From positions 3,763-28,178 of the forward strand of contig MHYB01000058.1 of NCBI GenBank assembly GCA_001824635.1: 24,416 nucleotides of DNA, given 5' to 3'. The stretch is from Planctomycetes bacterium GWF2_50_10 (lineage in GTDB: Bacteria > Planctomycetota > Phycisphaerae > Sedimentisphaerales > GWF2-50-10). Below are positions 16,238 to 23,365 of the stretch, in pieces. Both the position numbers and the translations under genes were made by a program. A model generated the notes under the pieces. It was not told the origin of the DNA. It made no database searches and worked only from the letters and a program-made list of their open reading frames with translations. Within the stretch, counting starts at the first letter, position 1; the number at the start of each line of letters is the position of its first letter.

Positions 16238-16723
16238 ATGAACGCCAAACTGCTTTCAATTGCAATCGCCTGCATGCTTTTTTCCGGTGCGGTATTCGGG
16301 CAAACCGATATTAATCAGAGCCTTTCCGGCCTGGCCTCGATCGAGCTTGTGATAGATAAGATCGACCTCGACGCAAGGCTTCACGGCCTTGGCGAAACGG
16401 ATGTTCGCAATACTGTCGAAAATGTACTCCGGACAGCGGGCATCAGTCTTGCCGAGCCAGGCACCGGCCAAGCCGTGCTGGAAATAAAAGTCAATACATT
16501 CTGGGACGAGCGGGCAATGCTCTACGCCTTCAGCGTGCGGGCACAGGTAAAGAGATGGCTCAGGCTCCCTCAAAGCCAGGAATTGATAGAGGCGGCGACC
16601 TGGCAAAGCGGTGAGCCGACCGGGCTAATCGGCATAAACAGGACGCACCTTATAAACCGCGCCGTCGAAAAAGTAGCCACTGAATTTGTGGTAGCGTATC
16701 TCAAAGCCAACCAGAAAGATTAA
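16238..16723 (+). CDS. Small exported protein of unknown function
   Basis: The product is 161 residues from the ATG at 16238, which has GAGAGGGG just upstream; an in-frame TTG at 16223 is less likely. Residues 1-21 are a clear signal peptide ending AVFG before a glutamine. The mature part is soluble and looks like one alpha/beta domain, with a strand-rich start (IELVIDKIDLDARL), a helix and a strand (VLEIKVNTF). I assign no family. It lies 39 bases after the other exported protein, so the two may act together in the periplasm or at the outer membrane. I see no terminator after it. Confidence 0.7.
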   Translation: MNAKLLSIAIACMLFSGAVFGQTDINQSLSGLASIELVIDKIDLDARLHGLGETDVRNTVENVLRTAGISLAEPGTGQAVLEIKVNTFWDERAMLYAFSVRAQVKRWLRLPQSQELIEAATWQSGEPTGLIGINRTHLINRAVEKVATEFVVAYLKANQKD

Positions 16724-16763
16724 CCGGCCCAGATTTTTGCAGTGAATTCTTTCTCCCTGCCAT

Positions 16764-16769
16764 TATAAT
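16764..16769 (+). promoter_or_regulatory. Isolated -10 element upstream of the wecA-like gene
   Basis: A perfect TATAAT lies in the 79-bp gap before the sugar-phosphate transferase gene, 33 bases ahead of its ATG. No good -35 is found at 16-18 bases; TTGCAG (16737-16742) is 21 bases away. The site is suggestive of a promoter but incomplete. Confidence 0.35.
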
Positions 16770-16802
16770 ATCCTTTCCGCTTAAATTTTTCGAGGTACCG
16801 CT

Positions 16803-17978
16803 ATGCAGTTAGACATATTTGATCAGGTAATAGGCCCATATAGACCGCTTGAGTGGGCGGTCAAATTCTGGCCCGTCCTGGTAATATCCTTTGGAGTTGC
16901 CCTTGTCGCAACGGCCATGTGCAAAAAAATCGCCATCGCGTTCAATATAGTCGATAGACCCGACGCTCTGATAAAGACTCACAAACAGCCAGTGGCATAC
17001 CTCGGCGGCGTAGGCATACTCTTTGGAATGATCGTAGGCATGCTTGCGGCAATATATTACCTCCGCCAGGAGGCACATCTTAGCGAAATTCTCATAATGC
17101 TTTTTGGCATCATGGCCGGAGGAGCCATTGCCTGTGCGATAGGCGTATTGGACGACATCCTCAATATTAAGCCCTGGCAAAAGCTTTTGGGCCAGTCGGC
17201 AGCCGCCGTTGCTCTTCTACTCGCCGGTATCAAGCCGGGCATAAATTATTACACTAATCTTATGGGCTTTTCTATTTCACCAGAACTCGATTGGGCAATA
17301 GGATCTGTTGTCGTACTGGTTTTTGTACTCGGCGCGACAAATTCGCTTAACCTCCTCGACGGCCTCGACGGCCTTTGCGCAGGCGTTACCGGCATCATAG
17401 CTATGGGCATGCTGTTACTGGCTATACATCTGGCCACATGGAAAACAAGCGAAACGCGCGACGCCGTGCGAGTTATCACATGCCTGGCACTTATCGGCGG
17501 AGTTGCCGGGTTTTTGCCTTTCAACCGCCATCCGGCCAAAATTTTCATGGGCGATGCTGGTTCGCTGCTGCTTGGATTTGTCGTCGCGGCCATGATGATG
17601 CTTTTTGCCGCCAGGAATCCGCGATGGCTCCTGGCTTCGATTGTTGTTTTCGGCCTGCCCATTCTTGACACAGCAGTCGCAATCGTCCGCAGATTAATAA
17701 ACAACCGTCCAATATTCGTAAGTGACCGCGGACACATTTACGATCAGATGATGGACCGCGGCTTTGGACTGCGAAAAACCGTCATTTCATGCTATCTTCT
17801 CGCTGCGATGTACGCCCTTATCGGCCTTGCAATGAGCCAGATCAGGACACGCTATGCACTTGTGATATACATATTTGTCGCAATCGTTTCAGCCCTTGTG
17901 GTATGGAAAAAAGGTTACCTCAAAATGGAAGGTGTGCGCGGAGCGATCAAAAAACCTGGCCAGACCAAAGAAAAATAA
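16803..17978 (+). CDS. WecA/TagO-family polyprenyl-phosphate N-acetylhexosamine-1-phosphate transferase
   Basis: This 391-residue integral membrane enzyme has about 11 hydrophobic segments and the hallmarks of the MraY/WecA family. These are Asp117-Asp118 in GVLDDILNIKP, the NSLNLLDGLDG loop (Asp186 and Asp189), FMGDAGS with Asp251, and a late cytoplasmic loop DTAVAIVRR followed by SDRGHIYDQMMDRG. These favour WecA/TagO/Rfe over MraY. Such enzymes load a sugar-1-phosphate, usually GlcNAc, onto undecaprenyl phosphate and so start synthesis of O-antigen, enterobacterial common antigen, teichoic acid or exopolysaccharide. No other glycan genes are in the window, so the product made here is unknown. 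A GAGG ribosome-binding site precedes the ATG. Confidence 0.88.
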   Translation: MQLDIFDQVIGPYRPLEWAVKFWPVLVISFGVALVATAMCKKIAIAFNIVDRPDALIKTHKQPVAYLGGVGILFGMIVGMLAAIYYLRQEAHLSEILIMLFGIMAGGAIACAIGVLDDILNIKPWQKLLGQSAAAVALLLAGIKPGINYYTNLMGFSISPELDWAIGSVVVLVFVLGATNSLNLLDGLDGLCAGVTGIIAMGMLLLAIHLATWKTSETRDAVRVITCLALIGGVAGFLPFNRHPAKIFMGDAGSLLLGFVVAAMMMLFAARNPRWLLASIVVFGLPILDTAVAIVRRLINNRPIFVSDRGHIYDQMMDRGFGLRKTVISCYLLAAMYALIGLAMSQIRTRYALVIYIFVAIVSALVVWKKGYLKMEGVRGAIKKPGQTKEK

Positions 17979-18008
17979 ACTCCTTGCGACATTTGCACTT
18001 TTTTACAC

Positions 18009-18038
18009 TGGACAGAGCCATCACAATTTAAATAGAAT
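18009..18038 (+). promoter_or_regulatory. Promoter for the asparagine-synthetase-like gene
   Basis: TGGACA (18009-18014), an 18-base spacer and TAGAAT (18033-18038) match the sigma70 hexamers at five of six positions each. Transcription would start near 18045, leaving an approximately 80-base leader that contains a short ACCAG/CTGGT inverted repeat. This suggests the gene can be expressed apart from the wecA-like gene in front. Confidence 0.5.
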
Positions 18039-18126
18039 CAGATCATCTGGGGGACCAGCCTGCTAACCTGGTTCAAGTTTTACACCAAAACTTTTATCGA
18101 CAACTTGATGCGCAACGGGGGGAAAT

Positions 18127-20064
18127 ATGTGCGATTTTCTCATCAGCATTGGCGCCCGCGCCGCCGGGCCCGACCTTCTCAAACTTTTAAAACGTCTATA
18201 TATTCCAAACCCGCCCCAAGGCAGGTACTTTGATTTTGACTGGGGATCAATGGCCGTTCTCGACGGCATCGGGCATAACCGCAATAATCATCTGGTTTTG
18301 GGTTCTTCGGTCATCGCATGGCTTGGGGACCTGGTTACAACTCCGACCGCGATCGGCTCATTGGCTTTCAAAATGCAAACCATCCTGCGGTCGCCATCCA
18401 GCCGTCAGTTCGATCTTTATGCAGATAGTGATTTCCAAAAACTCAACGGTGCCTTTGCTATCGTCTTCCTGGATAATTCAGGCCTAGCCGCCATAACAGA
18501 CCCGCTGGCGCTTACGCAGGTATTCGCCGGATATGACAAGTTCCACAACATCACCGCCCTGGGCTCACATAGCGATCTCACCGCCGCAGTCGCCGATGAT
18601 ACTTACAGCATAGACATGGTTTCGGTAGCGGAATTCTTAAATCGCGGTACTGCCTGCTTCCCGTACACCATGCACCAGAATGTCCGCAAGCTTTGTCCCG
18701 GCAGCGCCTATTGCGTGCGGATTTCACATGGCGGAATTAGTATTGAAAGCCTGCAATACTGGAAGCCTCCCGAAGAAAATACCGCCGCTTCAGTTTCAGA
18801 TCTTACTCAGGAGTTCGTCACTTGCTTCAAAGCCGCCGTAGAAGACCGCTGCGGAAACAGCAAAACTGGTATAACCCTCAGCGGAGGCCTCGACAGCAGG
18901 CTCGTGCTTGCCACCATGCCGCCGCAATCGCCTTGCGTCGCCTTCACCTTCTGCGACAAGCTCAATCGTGAAGCTCGCACCGCCTACCGAGTCGCCAAAG
19001 CGTATCAAAGGCCCTGGCTGCCGCTTTATCGTGATAAAGAATATCTCGCGCGTACCGTCGTACAAAATGTTAGATTTGCCAGCTGCGAATGCGACTGGAT
19101 ACACGGCCATGCCGTCGGCCTCAGCGATTCGATTCTCAGGCACGGCGTAGATACGGTTTTAAGCGGCTATCTTATGGATACTTTTTTCAGAGGCTATTTC
19201 GCCGCTGATATAGAGGTAAAACAAAGATTTTTTGGACTTCTCGACCCTGTCTGCGTAAGCAAGCCTTACGACTGGGCAAACCGCTCCAGTAATTTTGCCG
19301 ATCAGTTCATCAACCCCGAACTGCTCGAACAGGCATTTGTACGCAGAAGAAGCTACTACCAGACACATACAAATTCCCAAAGGGGCAGTATCGTTGAATG
19401 GCTGGATACTTATCCGTTTTCCCAGCGCCCGGAGATCGGAACATGGGCCACAGAGCGGCGCACATTGCCCCTTAGGATAGTCGCAATGGATAGACGTCTG
19501 CTTGACTTCAGTTTTGCATGCCCAGCCCAGCTCCGTGCCAGCGGAAAAATCTTCTCCCTTGCCGCCGCCCAGCTTTTTGGACCGGGCGCATATATCCCAA
19601 ACGCAAACAACGGCACACGCCCGGCCAGTTCCAGGCTGGGAATGCTCATTGACCGAAAACTGCGGCGAATGTGCGACAGGGTCGAAGGCCTGGTTTGTTT
19701 GCTTGGATTTGGTCAATGCATCCAGCATTCGTGGCACGATTACCAGCAAATCTGGCACGAAAGCGACATGATGAAAAAGCTAGTAATAGAGTACAAGCCG
19801 CACCTTAGCCAGTTTGAGGGGCTGCTTTTTGACGAAAAGCTTTCGCCGCTGCATAACCCCGAATCTCTCGATTGGCGTAATGGCTTCAGGCTCCTTGCCT
19901 TGGGTATCTGGAAATCTGCCTTGAGTGAATACAGGATGGAACTGGCTATGTCTCAACTCCCCAAACCCAAGGATATCAAAACCGCCGGCCCTATCACAAA
20001 CACCACAAGGCCCCAGCAAGACAGCAGTTCTACAAAGCAAACCGCAATAATTAGCGATACCTAA
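18127..20064 (+). CDS. Asparagine-synthetase-like amidotransferase (class II GATase plus ATP-PPi synthetase domain)
   Basis: The 645-residue protein has the two-domain plan of glutamine-dependent asparagine synthetase. Cys2 directly follows the initiator Met (MCDF), so an N-terminal nucleophile would be exposed, but the usual RGPD motif of the glutaminase half is missing. The synthetase half has an intact PP-loop, SGGLDSR (residues 252-258). The second AsnB ATP loop (normally SGxGADELFGGY) is altered to SGYLMDTFFRGY (346-357). The last 30 residues are a polar low-complexity tail. Relatives of this kind occur in polysaccharide and antibiotic gene sets and amidate substrates other than aspartate. 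The actual substrate is unknown. GGGGGG before the ATG serves as ribosome-binding site. Confidence 0.8.
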   Translation: MCDFLISIGARAAGPDLLKLLKRLYIPNPPQGRYFDFDWGSMAVLDGIGHNRNNHLVLGSSVIAWLGDLVTTPTAIGSLAFKMQTILRSPSSRQFDLYADSDFQKLNGAFAIVFLDNSGLAAITDPLALTQVFAGYDKFHNITALGSHSDLTAAVADDTYSIDMVSVAEFLNRGTACFPYTMHQNVRKLCPGSAYCVRISHGGISIESLQYWKPPEENTAASVSDLTQEFVTCFKAAVEDRCGNSKTGITLSGGLDSRLVLATMPPQSPCVAFTFCDKLNREARTAYRVAKAYQRPWLPLYRDKEYLARTVVQNVRFASCECDWIHGHAVGLSDSILRHGVDTVLSGYLMDTFFRGYFAADIEVKQRFFGLLDPVCVSKPYDWANRSSNFADQFINPELLEQAFVRRRSYYQTHTNSQRGSIVEWLDTYPFSQRPEIGTWATERRTLPLRIVAMDRRLLDFSFACPAQLRASGKIFSLAAAQLFGPGAYIPNANNGTRPASSRLGMLIDRKLRRMCDRVEGLVCLLGFGQCIQHSWHDYQQIWHESDMMKKLVIEYKPHLSQFEGLLFDEKLSPLHNPESLDWRNGFRLLALGIWKSALSEYRMELAMSQLPKPKDIKTAGPITNTTRPQQDSSSTKQTAIISDT

Positions 20065-20087
20065 AGTCTCCTAATTTGCGGCGCAAT

Positions 20088-20124
20088 AAAAAAGGCTCAG
20101 GGTAACCAAGAGAACCTGAGCCTT
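20088..20124 (-). terminator. Hairpin with a strong minus-strand U-tract downstream of the asnB-like gene
   Basis: The arms AAGGCTCAGG (20092-20101) and CCTGAGCCTT (20115-20124) form a perfect 10-bp stem. Read on the minus strand it ends in TTTTTTATT, a textbook terminator. Read on the plus strand the tail is only TTCTCGTT. It may end the asnB-like transcript weakly, but its best direction is against transcripts coming leftward from the comM side. Confidence 0.65.
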
Positions 20125-20313
20125 CTCGTTAAGTCAACTTGCTTTTGAAAAAAATATAGAGAGCAAAGTTATTTAACTAAATAGCTGACTTAACTAAACC
20201 AAGTTATATAAGAAGAAAAGAGCTATTAATATAACAGCATTATATCCAAACAGCCCTTCCATGCAAACATTTTTTCGACCATAAGAGGTATTTGTCTTCA
20301 GTTTTTTTTCAAA

Positions 20314-20342
20314 TTACATTAAATTATTCTGGAAAGTATATA
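20314..20342 (+). promoter_or_regulatory. Promoter for comM
   Basis: TTACAT (20314-20319), a 17-base spacer and TATATA (20337-20342) form a reasonable sigma70-type promoter in an AT-rich stretch. The start site would be near 20349, about 30 bases before the comM ATG. Confidence 0.5.
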
Positions 20343-20379
20343 CAAAGGGTGCACAACAATCTAAATTTTGCAGGTGCGT

Positions 20380-21909
20380 ATGTTAGCAAGGTTAAACTCA
20401 GTTGCCCTGGTTGGAATTGACGGGATTATCTGTGAGGTAGAGGTCGATATCGTTAAAAGCGGGCTGGATAAGCCGCTGATCGTAGGCCTTCCCGATGCCG
20501 CAGTCAAAGAAAGCCTCGAACGTATGAGAAGCGCAGTGGTGAATTCTGGATACAAATACCCGCTTTATAAACCACTCATCAATCTCGCCCCTGCAGATAT
20601 AAAAAAGGCCGGCCCCGCATTTGACCTGCCCATAGCCCTTGGAATCCTGTCCGCCTCCGGCGTAATACCAGCCCAGGCACTCAAACATTATGTCATTGCC
20701 GGAGAACTCGCACTGGATGGCCGGATTCGCCCCATCAACGGCGTTTTGAGCATGGCTATGACCGCCCAGGCCGCCGGCTATTCCGGAGTGATCGTACCCA
20801 TGGAAAATGCCGCCGAAGCCGCCGTCGTTGGGGATCTGGATGTCTTTGGCGTGGGCACTCTCACCCAGGCCGTTGGTTTTCTCACAAATCAGCTGCCCAT
20901 TGAAAGCACCTCAATGAATATGGCCGATATTTTCAACGTCTCCTCGCATTACGATATCGATTTCTCCGATGTCCGCGGCCAGGAGAGCGTAAAACGTGCC
21001 CTCACCGTAGCCGCAGCAGGCGGCCATAACGTTCTCATGTTCGGCCCGCCCGGCTCGGGCAAAACCATGCTCGCCCAGAGACTCGCAACCATCCTGCCCC
21101 CGCTCAATGTCGATGAATCCCTCGAAACGACCCGCATTTATTCCTCCGTGGGCCTCTTGCCAAAAGGCAACGCTCTCATGGCCACCCGACCCTTCCGCTC
21201 ACCCCACCACACCGCCAGCGGCCCAGCCCTCATCGGCGGCGGCACAAACCCAAGGCCCGGCGAACTCAGCCTTGCCCATTACGGAATACTGTTCCTCGAC
21301 GAATTCGCCGAATTCGGCCGCAACGTCCTTGAAACCATTCGTCAGCCCCTCGAAGACGGCGTCGTTACTATCGCAAGAGCCAAAGGAACCCTCACCTTCC
21401 CCGCCCAGTTCATGCTAATTGCCGCCATGAACCCCTGCCCCTGCGGCTACTTCGGCTGTGACTCGAAAAAATGCAAATGTTCGCCTCTGCAAGTCGATAA
21501 ATATATCTCCAAGATCTCCGGCCCGCTTGTGGACAGGATAGACATTCACGCTGACGTCCCCGCCGTAGGATTCAACAAGCTCTATTCGCCATCAGCTTCA
21601 ACCACCTCCAGCTCATTGCGCGAGCAGGTAACGCTCGCTCGCCAAAAACAATCGCACCGCTTCGGCGACGGCAAAACCATGACCAACTCCCGCATGAGCC
21701 ACAAGCTAATTGAAAAGCATTGCAAGATCGATTCTCACTGCAAAGAAATGCTCAAACACGCCATGAACGAACTTGGCCTAAGCGCCCGCGCCCACGACAA
21801 AATATGCAAGATCGCCCGCACCATCGCAGACCTCGCCGGCTCCGAAGATATCTCCTCCGAACACCTTGCCGAAGCCATCAGCTACCGCAAGCTTGACAGG
21901 AAGCTTTAG
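20380..21909 (+). CDS. comM: ComM/YifB-family Mg-chelatase-like AAA+ ATPase
   Basis: The 509-residue product has the full ComM/YifB plan. An N-terminal Lon-protease-like (ChlI) fold spans residues about 18-140. An AAA+ Mg-chelatase domain follows, with Walker A GPPGSGKT (222-229) and a Walker B-type ILFLDEFAEF, then the cysteine-rich NPCPCGYFGCD segment and a C-terminal Mg_chelatase_C domain (about 400-500). In naturally transformable bacteria ComM is a branch-migration helicase that helps integrate incoming DNA; elsewhere its role is less clear. An in-frame TTG lies 12 bases upstream, but the ATG at 20380 gives the standard MLARLNSVALVGID start. No competence genes are adjacent. Codon use is notably C-rich on the plus strand. 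Confidence 0.93.
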   Translation: MLARLNSVALVGIDGIICEVEVDIVKSGLDKPLIVGLPDAAVKESLERMRSAVVNSGYKYPLYKPLINLAPADIKKAGPAFDLPIALGILSASGVIPAQALKHYVIAGELALDGRIRPINGVLSMAMTAQAAGYSGVIVPMENAAEAAVVGDLDVFGVGTLTQAVGFLTNQLPIESTSMNMADIFNVSSHYDIDFSDVRGQESVKRALTVAAAGGHNVLMFGPPGSGKTMLAQRLATILPPLNVDESLETTRIYSSVGLLPKGNALMATRPFRSPHHTASGPALIGGGTNPRPGELSLAHYGILFLDEFAEFGRNVLETIRQPLEDGVVTIARAKGTLTFPAQFMLIAAMNPCPCGYFGCDSKKCKCSPLQVDKYISKISGPLVDRIDIHADVPAVGFNKLYSPSASTTSSSLREQVTLARQKQSHRFGDGKTMTNSRMSHKLIEKHCKIDSHCKEMLKHAMNELGLSARAHDKICKIARTIADLAGSEDISSEHLAEAISYRKLDRKL

Positions 21910-21916
21910 TGCGTTT

Positions 21917-21982
21917 GTGGCACGGTTTCCGTGGCACGGTCTAGCGCAGCTAGGCCGTGTTTCCTAACCCACGACTTGCCAC
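21917..21982. repeat. REP-like imperfect palindrome between comM and the deoxyhypusine-synthase-like gene
   Basis: A 14-base unit beginning GTGGCACGGT is repeated almost in tandem (21917-21926 and 21931-21940). The second copy begins an 11-bp hairpin with one G-T pair: CACGGTCTAGC, loop GCA, GCTAGGCCGTG (21935-21959). An outer GTGGCA (21917-21922) pairs with TGCCAC (21977-21982). A further inverted copy of GTTTCCGTGG (21925-21934) occurs at 22027-22036. The element is unlike its surroundings and resembles a repeated extragenic palindrome. No second copy is in this window, so repetition in the genome is unproven. Confidence 0.5.
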
Positions 21983-22104
21983 CTAAACTACGCTGGACTT
22001 TTAAGACTTCAAAATGTATACTTCCCCCACGGAAACAGGCGAACATCCATCGCCGCCGCGAGTATTTTTTACGAATCGGACTTTTTGGAAAGTTTAGAGG
22101 TACA

Positions 22105-23295
22105 ATGGAAAAACACGATCACAAACCATGCTGCCCCGGAAAGGCTAAGTATCTGGCCGGCAAGAGAATTTTGCCCGCACCCATAACAAAGGATACCACC
22201 GTCGTCGCACTAATTGACAACATGGACGCCTACAACGGCGGACGCCTCCGCGCTGCCTGCCACCTGCTTCGCGACAGGTACTCACAGGAAGATGTCACCA
22301 TCGGCCTGAGCCTCGCAGGCGCCCTCACCCCCGCCGGCCTGGGACCGTCAACTATCATCCCGCTGATGAACCATGGCTTTGTCGACTGGATCACCGCCAC
22401 CGGCGCAAACATGTATCATGACATGCACTTCGCGCTAAACCTGCCCATGTTCCGCGGCAGCCACAACGTCAACGACGCCAATCTCCGCGACAAAGGCGTC
22501 ACCCGAATCTATTACATCCTCTTCGATTACGAAGACGTGCTCATGGAAACAGATCGCAAGCTTCGTGAAATGCTCATCCGCCCCGAATTCCAGAAGGAAA
22601 TGGGCACCCGTGAATGCTATTACCACCTCGGCAAGCTGCTTGACCAGTTTGAAAAAGAAAACAATACTGGCCAGGTAAGCATCCTCGCCGCCGCCTATCG
22701 TAACGGCATACCCGTCTTCACCTCGTCCCCCGGCGATTCGACAATCGGAATGAACGTCGCCGGCATCGAACTGCTCGCGGAAGCAAAAGGCCTCGGCGAT
22801 AAATTCAAGCTCAAGATCAACCCCAGCTTGGATGTGCACGATTCCACCGCGATAGTGCTCAACGCCAAGCAATATGAAAAAGGCAAGACCGGCGTCATCC
22901 TTATCGGCGGCGGCTCACCAAAGAACTTCATGCTCCAGACCGAGCCGCAGATCCAGGAAGTGCTCATGATCCCCGAAGTCGGCCAGGATTATGACATCAA
23001 CGTCACCGACGCAAGGCCCGATACCGGCGGCCTCTCCGGCGCACCGCCGTCAGAAGCCGCAAGCTGGGGCAAGATAGACCCCACAAAACTCGAAGAGACT
23101 GTAACAGCTTATCTCGACGTAACGCTGGCTCTGCCTCTCATGGCCGCTTACGCAATACAGACCGCGCCAGCCAAAAAATTCAAGAGGCTCTATGACCGCG
23201 GCGAAGAACTGCGGGCCAAACTCATTAAGTCGTACCTCGACAACAACAAAGAGATCGAAAAGCTCACAAGCCTTATCAACAAACTAGGCGCGTAA
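22105..23295 (+). CDS. Deoxyhypusine-synthase-like protein, possible homospermidine synthase
   Basis: The 396-residue protein belongs to the deoxyhypusine synthase family, NAD-dependent enzymes that transfer an aminobutyl group from spermidine to an acceptor through an enzyme-lysine intermediate. The catalytic lysine is present as Lys323 in EAASWGKI, after the family's VILIGGGSPKNF region. Bacteria lack eIF5A, the usual protein acceptor, so the bacterial relatives are thought to work on free polyamines, for example in homospermidine formation. The adjacent decarboxylase gene supports a polyamine role. I start it at ATG 22105, with AGAGG five bases upstream; the longer open frame back to 21931 crosses the palindromic element and is rejected. 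The family is certain, the reaction inferred. Confidence 0.88.
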   Translation: MEKHDHKPCCPGKAKYLAGKRILPAPITKDTTVVALIDNMDAYNGGRLRAACHLLRDRYSQEDVTIGLSLAGALTPAGLGPSTIIPLMNHGFVDWITATGANMYHDMHFALNLPMFRGSHNVNDANLRDKGVTRIYYILFDYEDVLMETDRKLREMLIRPEFQKEMGTRECYYHLGKLLDQFEKENNTGQVSILAAAYRNGIPVFTSSPGDSTIGMNVAGIELLAEAKGLGDKFKLKINPSLDVHDSTAIVLNAKQYEKGKTGVILIGGGSPKNFMLQTEPQIQEVLMIPEVGQDYDINVTDARPDTGGLSGAPPSEAASWGKIDPTKLEETVTAYLDVTLALPLMAAYAIQTAPAKKFKRLYDRGEELRAKLIKSYLDNNKEIEKLTSLINKLGA

Positions 23296-23304
23296 ATTTA
23301 ATCA

Positions 23305-23346
23305 CCACGGATCGTCGCATACTTTGGCGATCCGTGGTTTTATTTT
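23305..23346 (+). terminator. Intrinsic terminator or attenuator between the polyamine genes
   Basis: The arms CCACGGATCG (23305-23314) and CGATCCGTGG (23328-23337) form a perfect 10-bp stem followed by TTTTATTTT. This is a good plus-strand terminator, only 9 bases after the deoxyhypusine-synthase-like stop. The next ATG follows about 20 bases after the T-tract, leaving no room for a separate promoter between them. Confidence 0.8.
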
Positions 23347-23365
23347 GTCTTCAAACGGAACTCAG

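Larger units (their letters stand above)
20065..20379. other. AT-rich intergenic region before comM
   Basis: These 315 bases hold no convincing gene. They contain the hairpin at 20088-20124, two copies of TTAACTAAA about 20 bases apart (near 20173 and 20191), a long T-run near 20302-20309, and the comM promoter at 20314-20342. A 22-codon hydrophobic minus-strand frame (20262-20194) is open but lacks a ribosome-binding site, so it is not called as a gene. Confidence 0.6.

Noticed and set aside
18127..20064. Lasso-peptide cyclase or other RiPP cluster
   Set aside because: The size and PP-loop would fit, but no precursor peptide, PqqD-like or transglutaminase-like partner gene is found on either side.
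20160..20210. dif/XerCD site in the AT-rich region before comM
   Set aside because: TTATTTAACTAAAT is faintly similar to a XerD arm, but no matching XerC arm with a 6-8 base centre is present. No other good dif candidate was seen.
21931..22104. N-terminal extension of the deoxyhypusine-synthase-like protein
   Set aside because: It translates the palindromic element and spacer. The ATG at 22105 has a ribosome-binding site and begins the family-like sequence.
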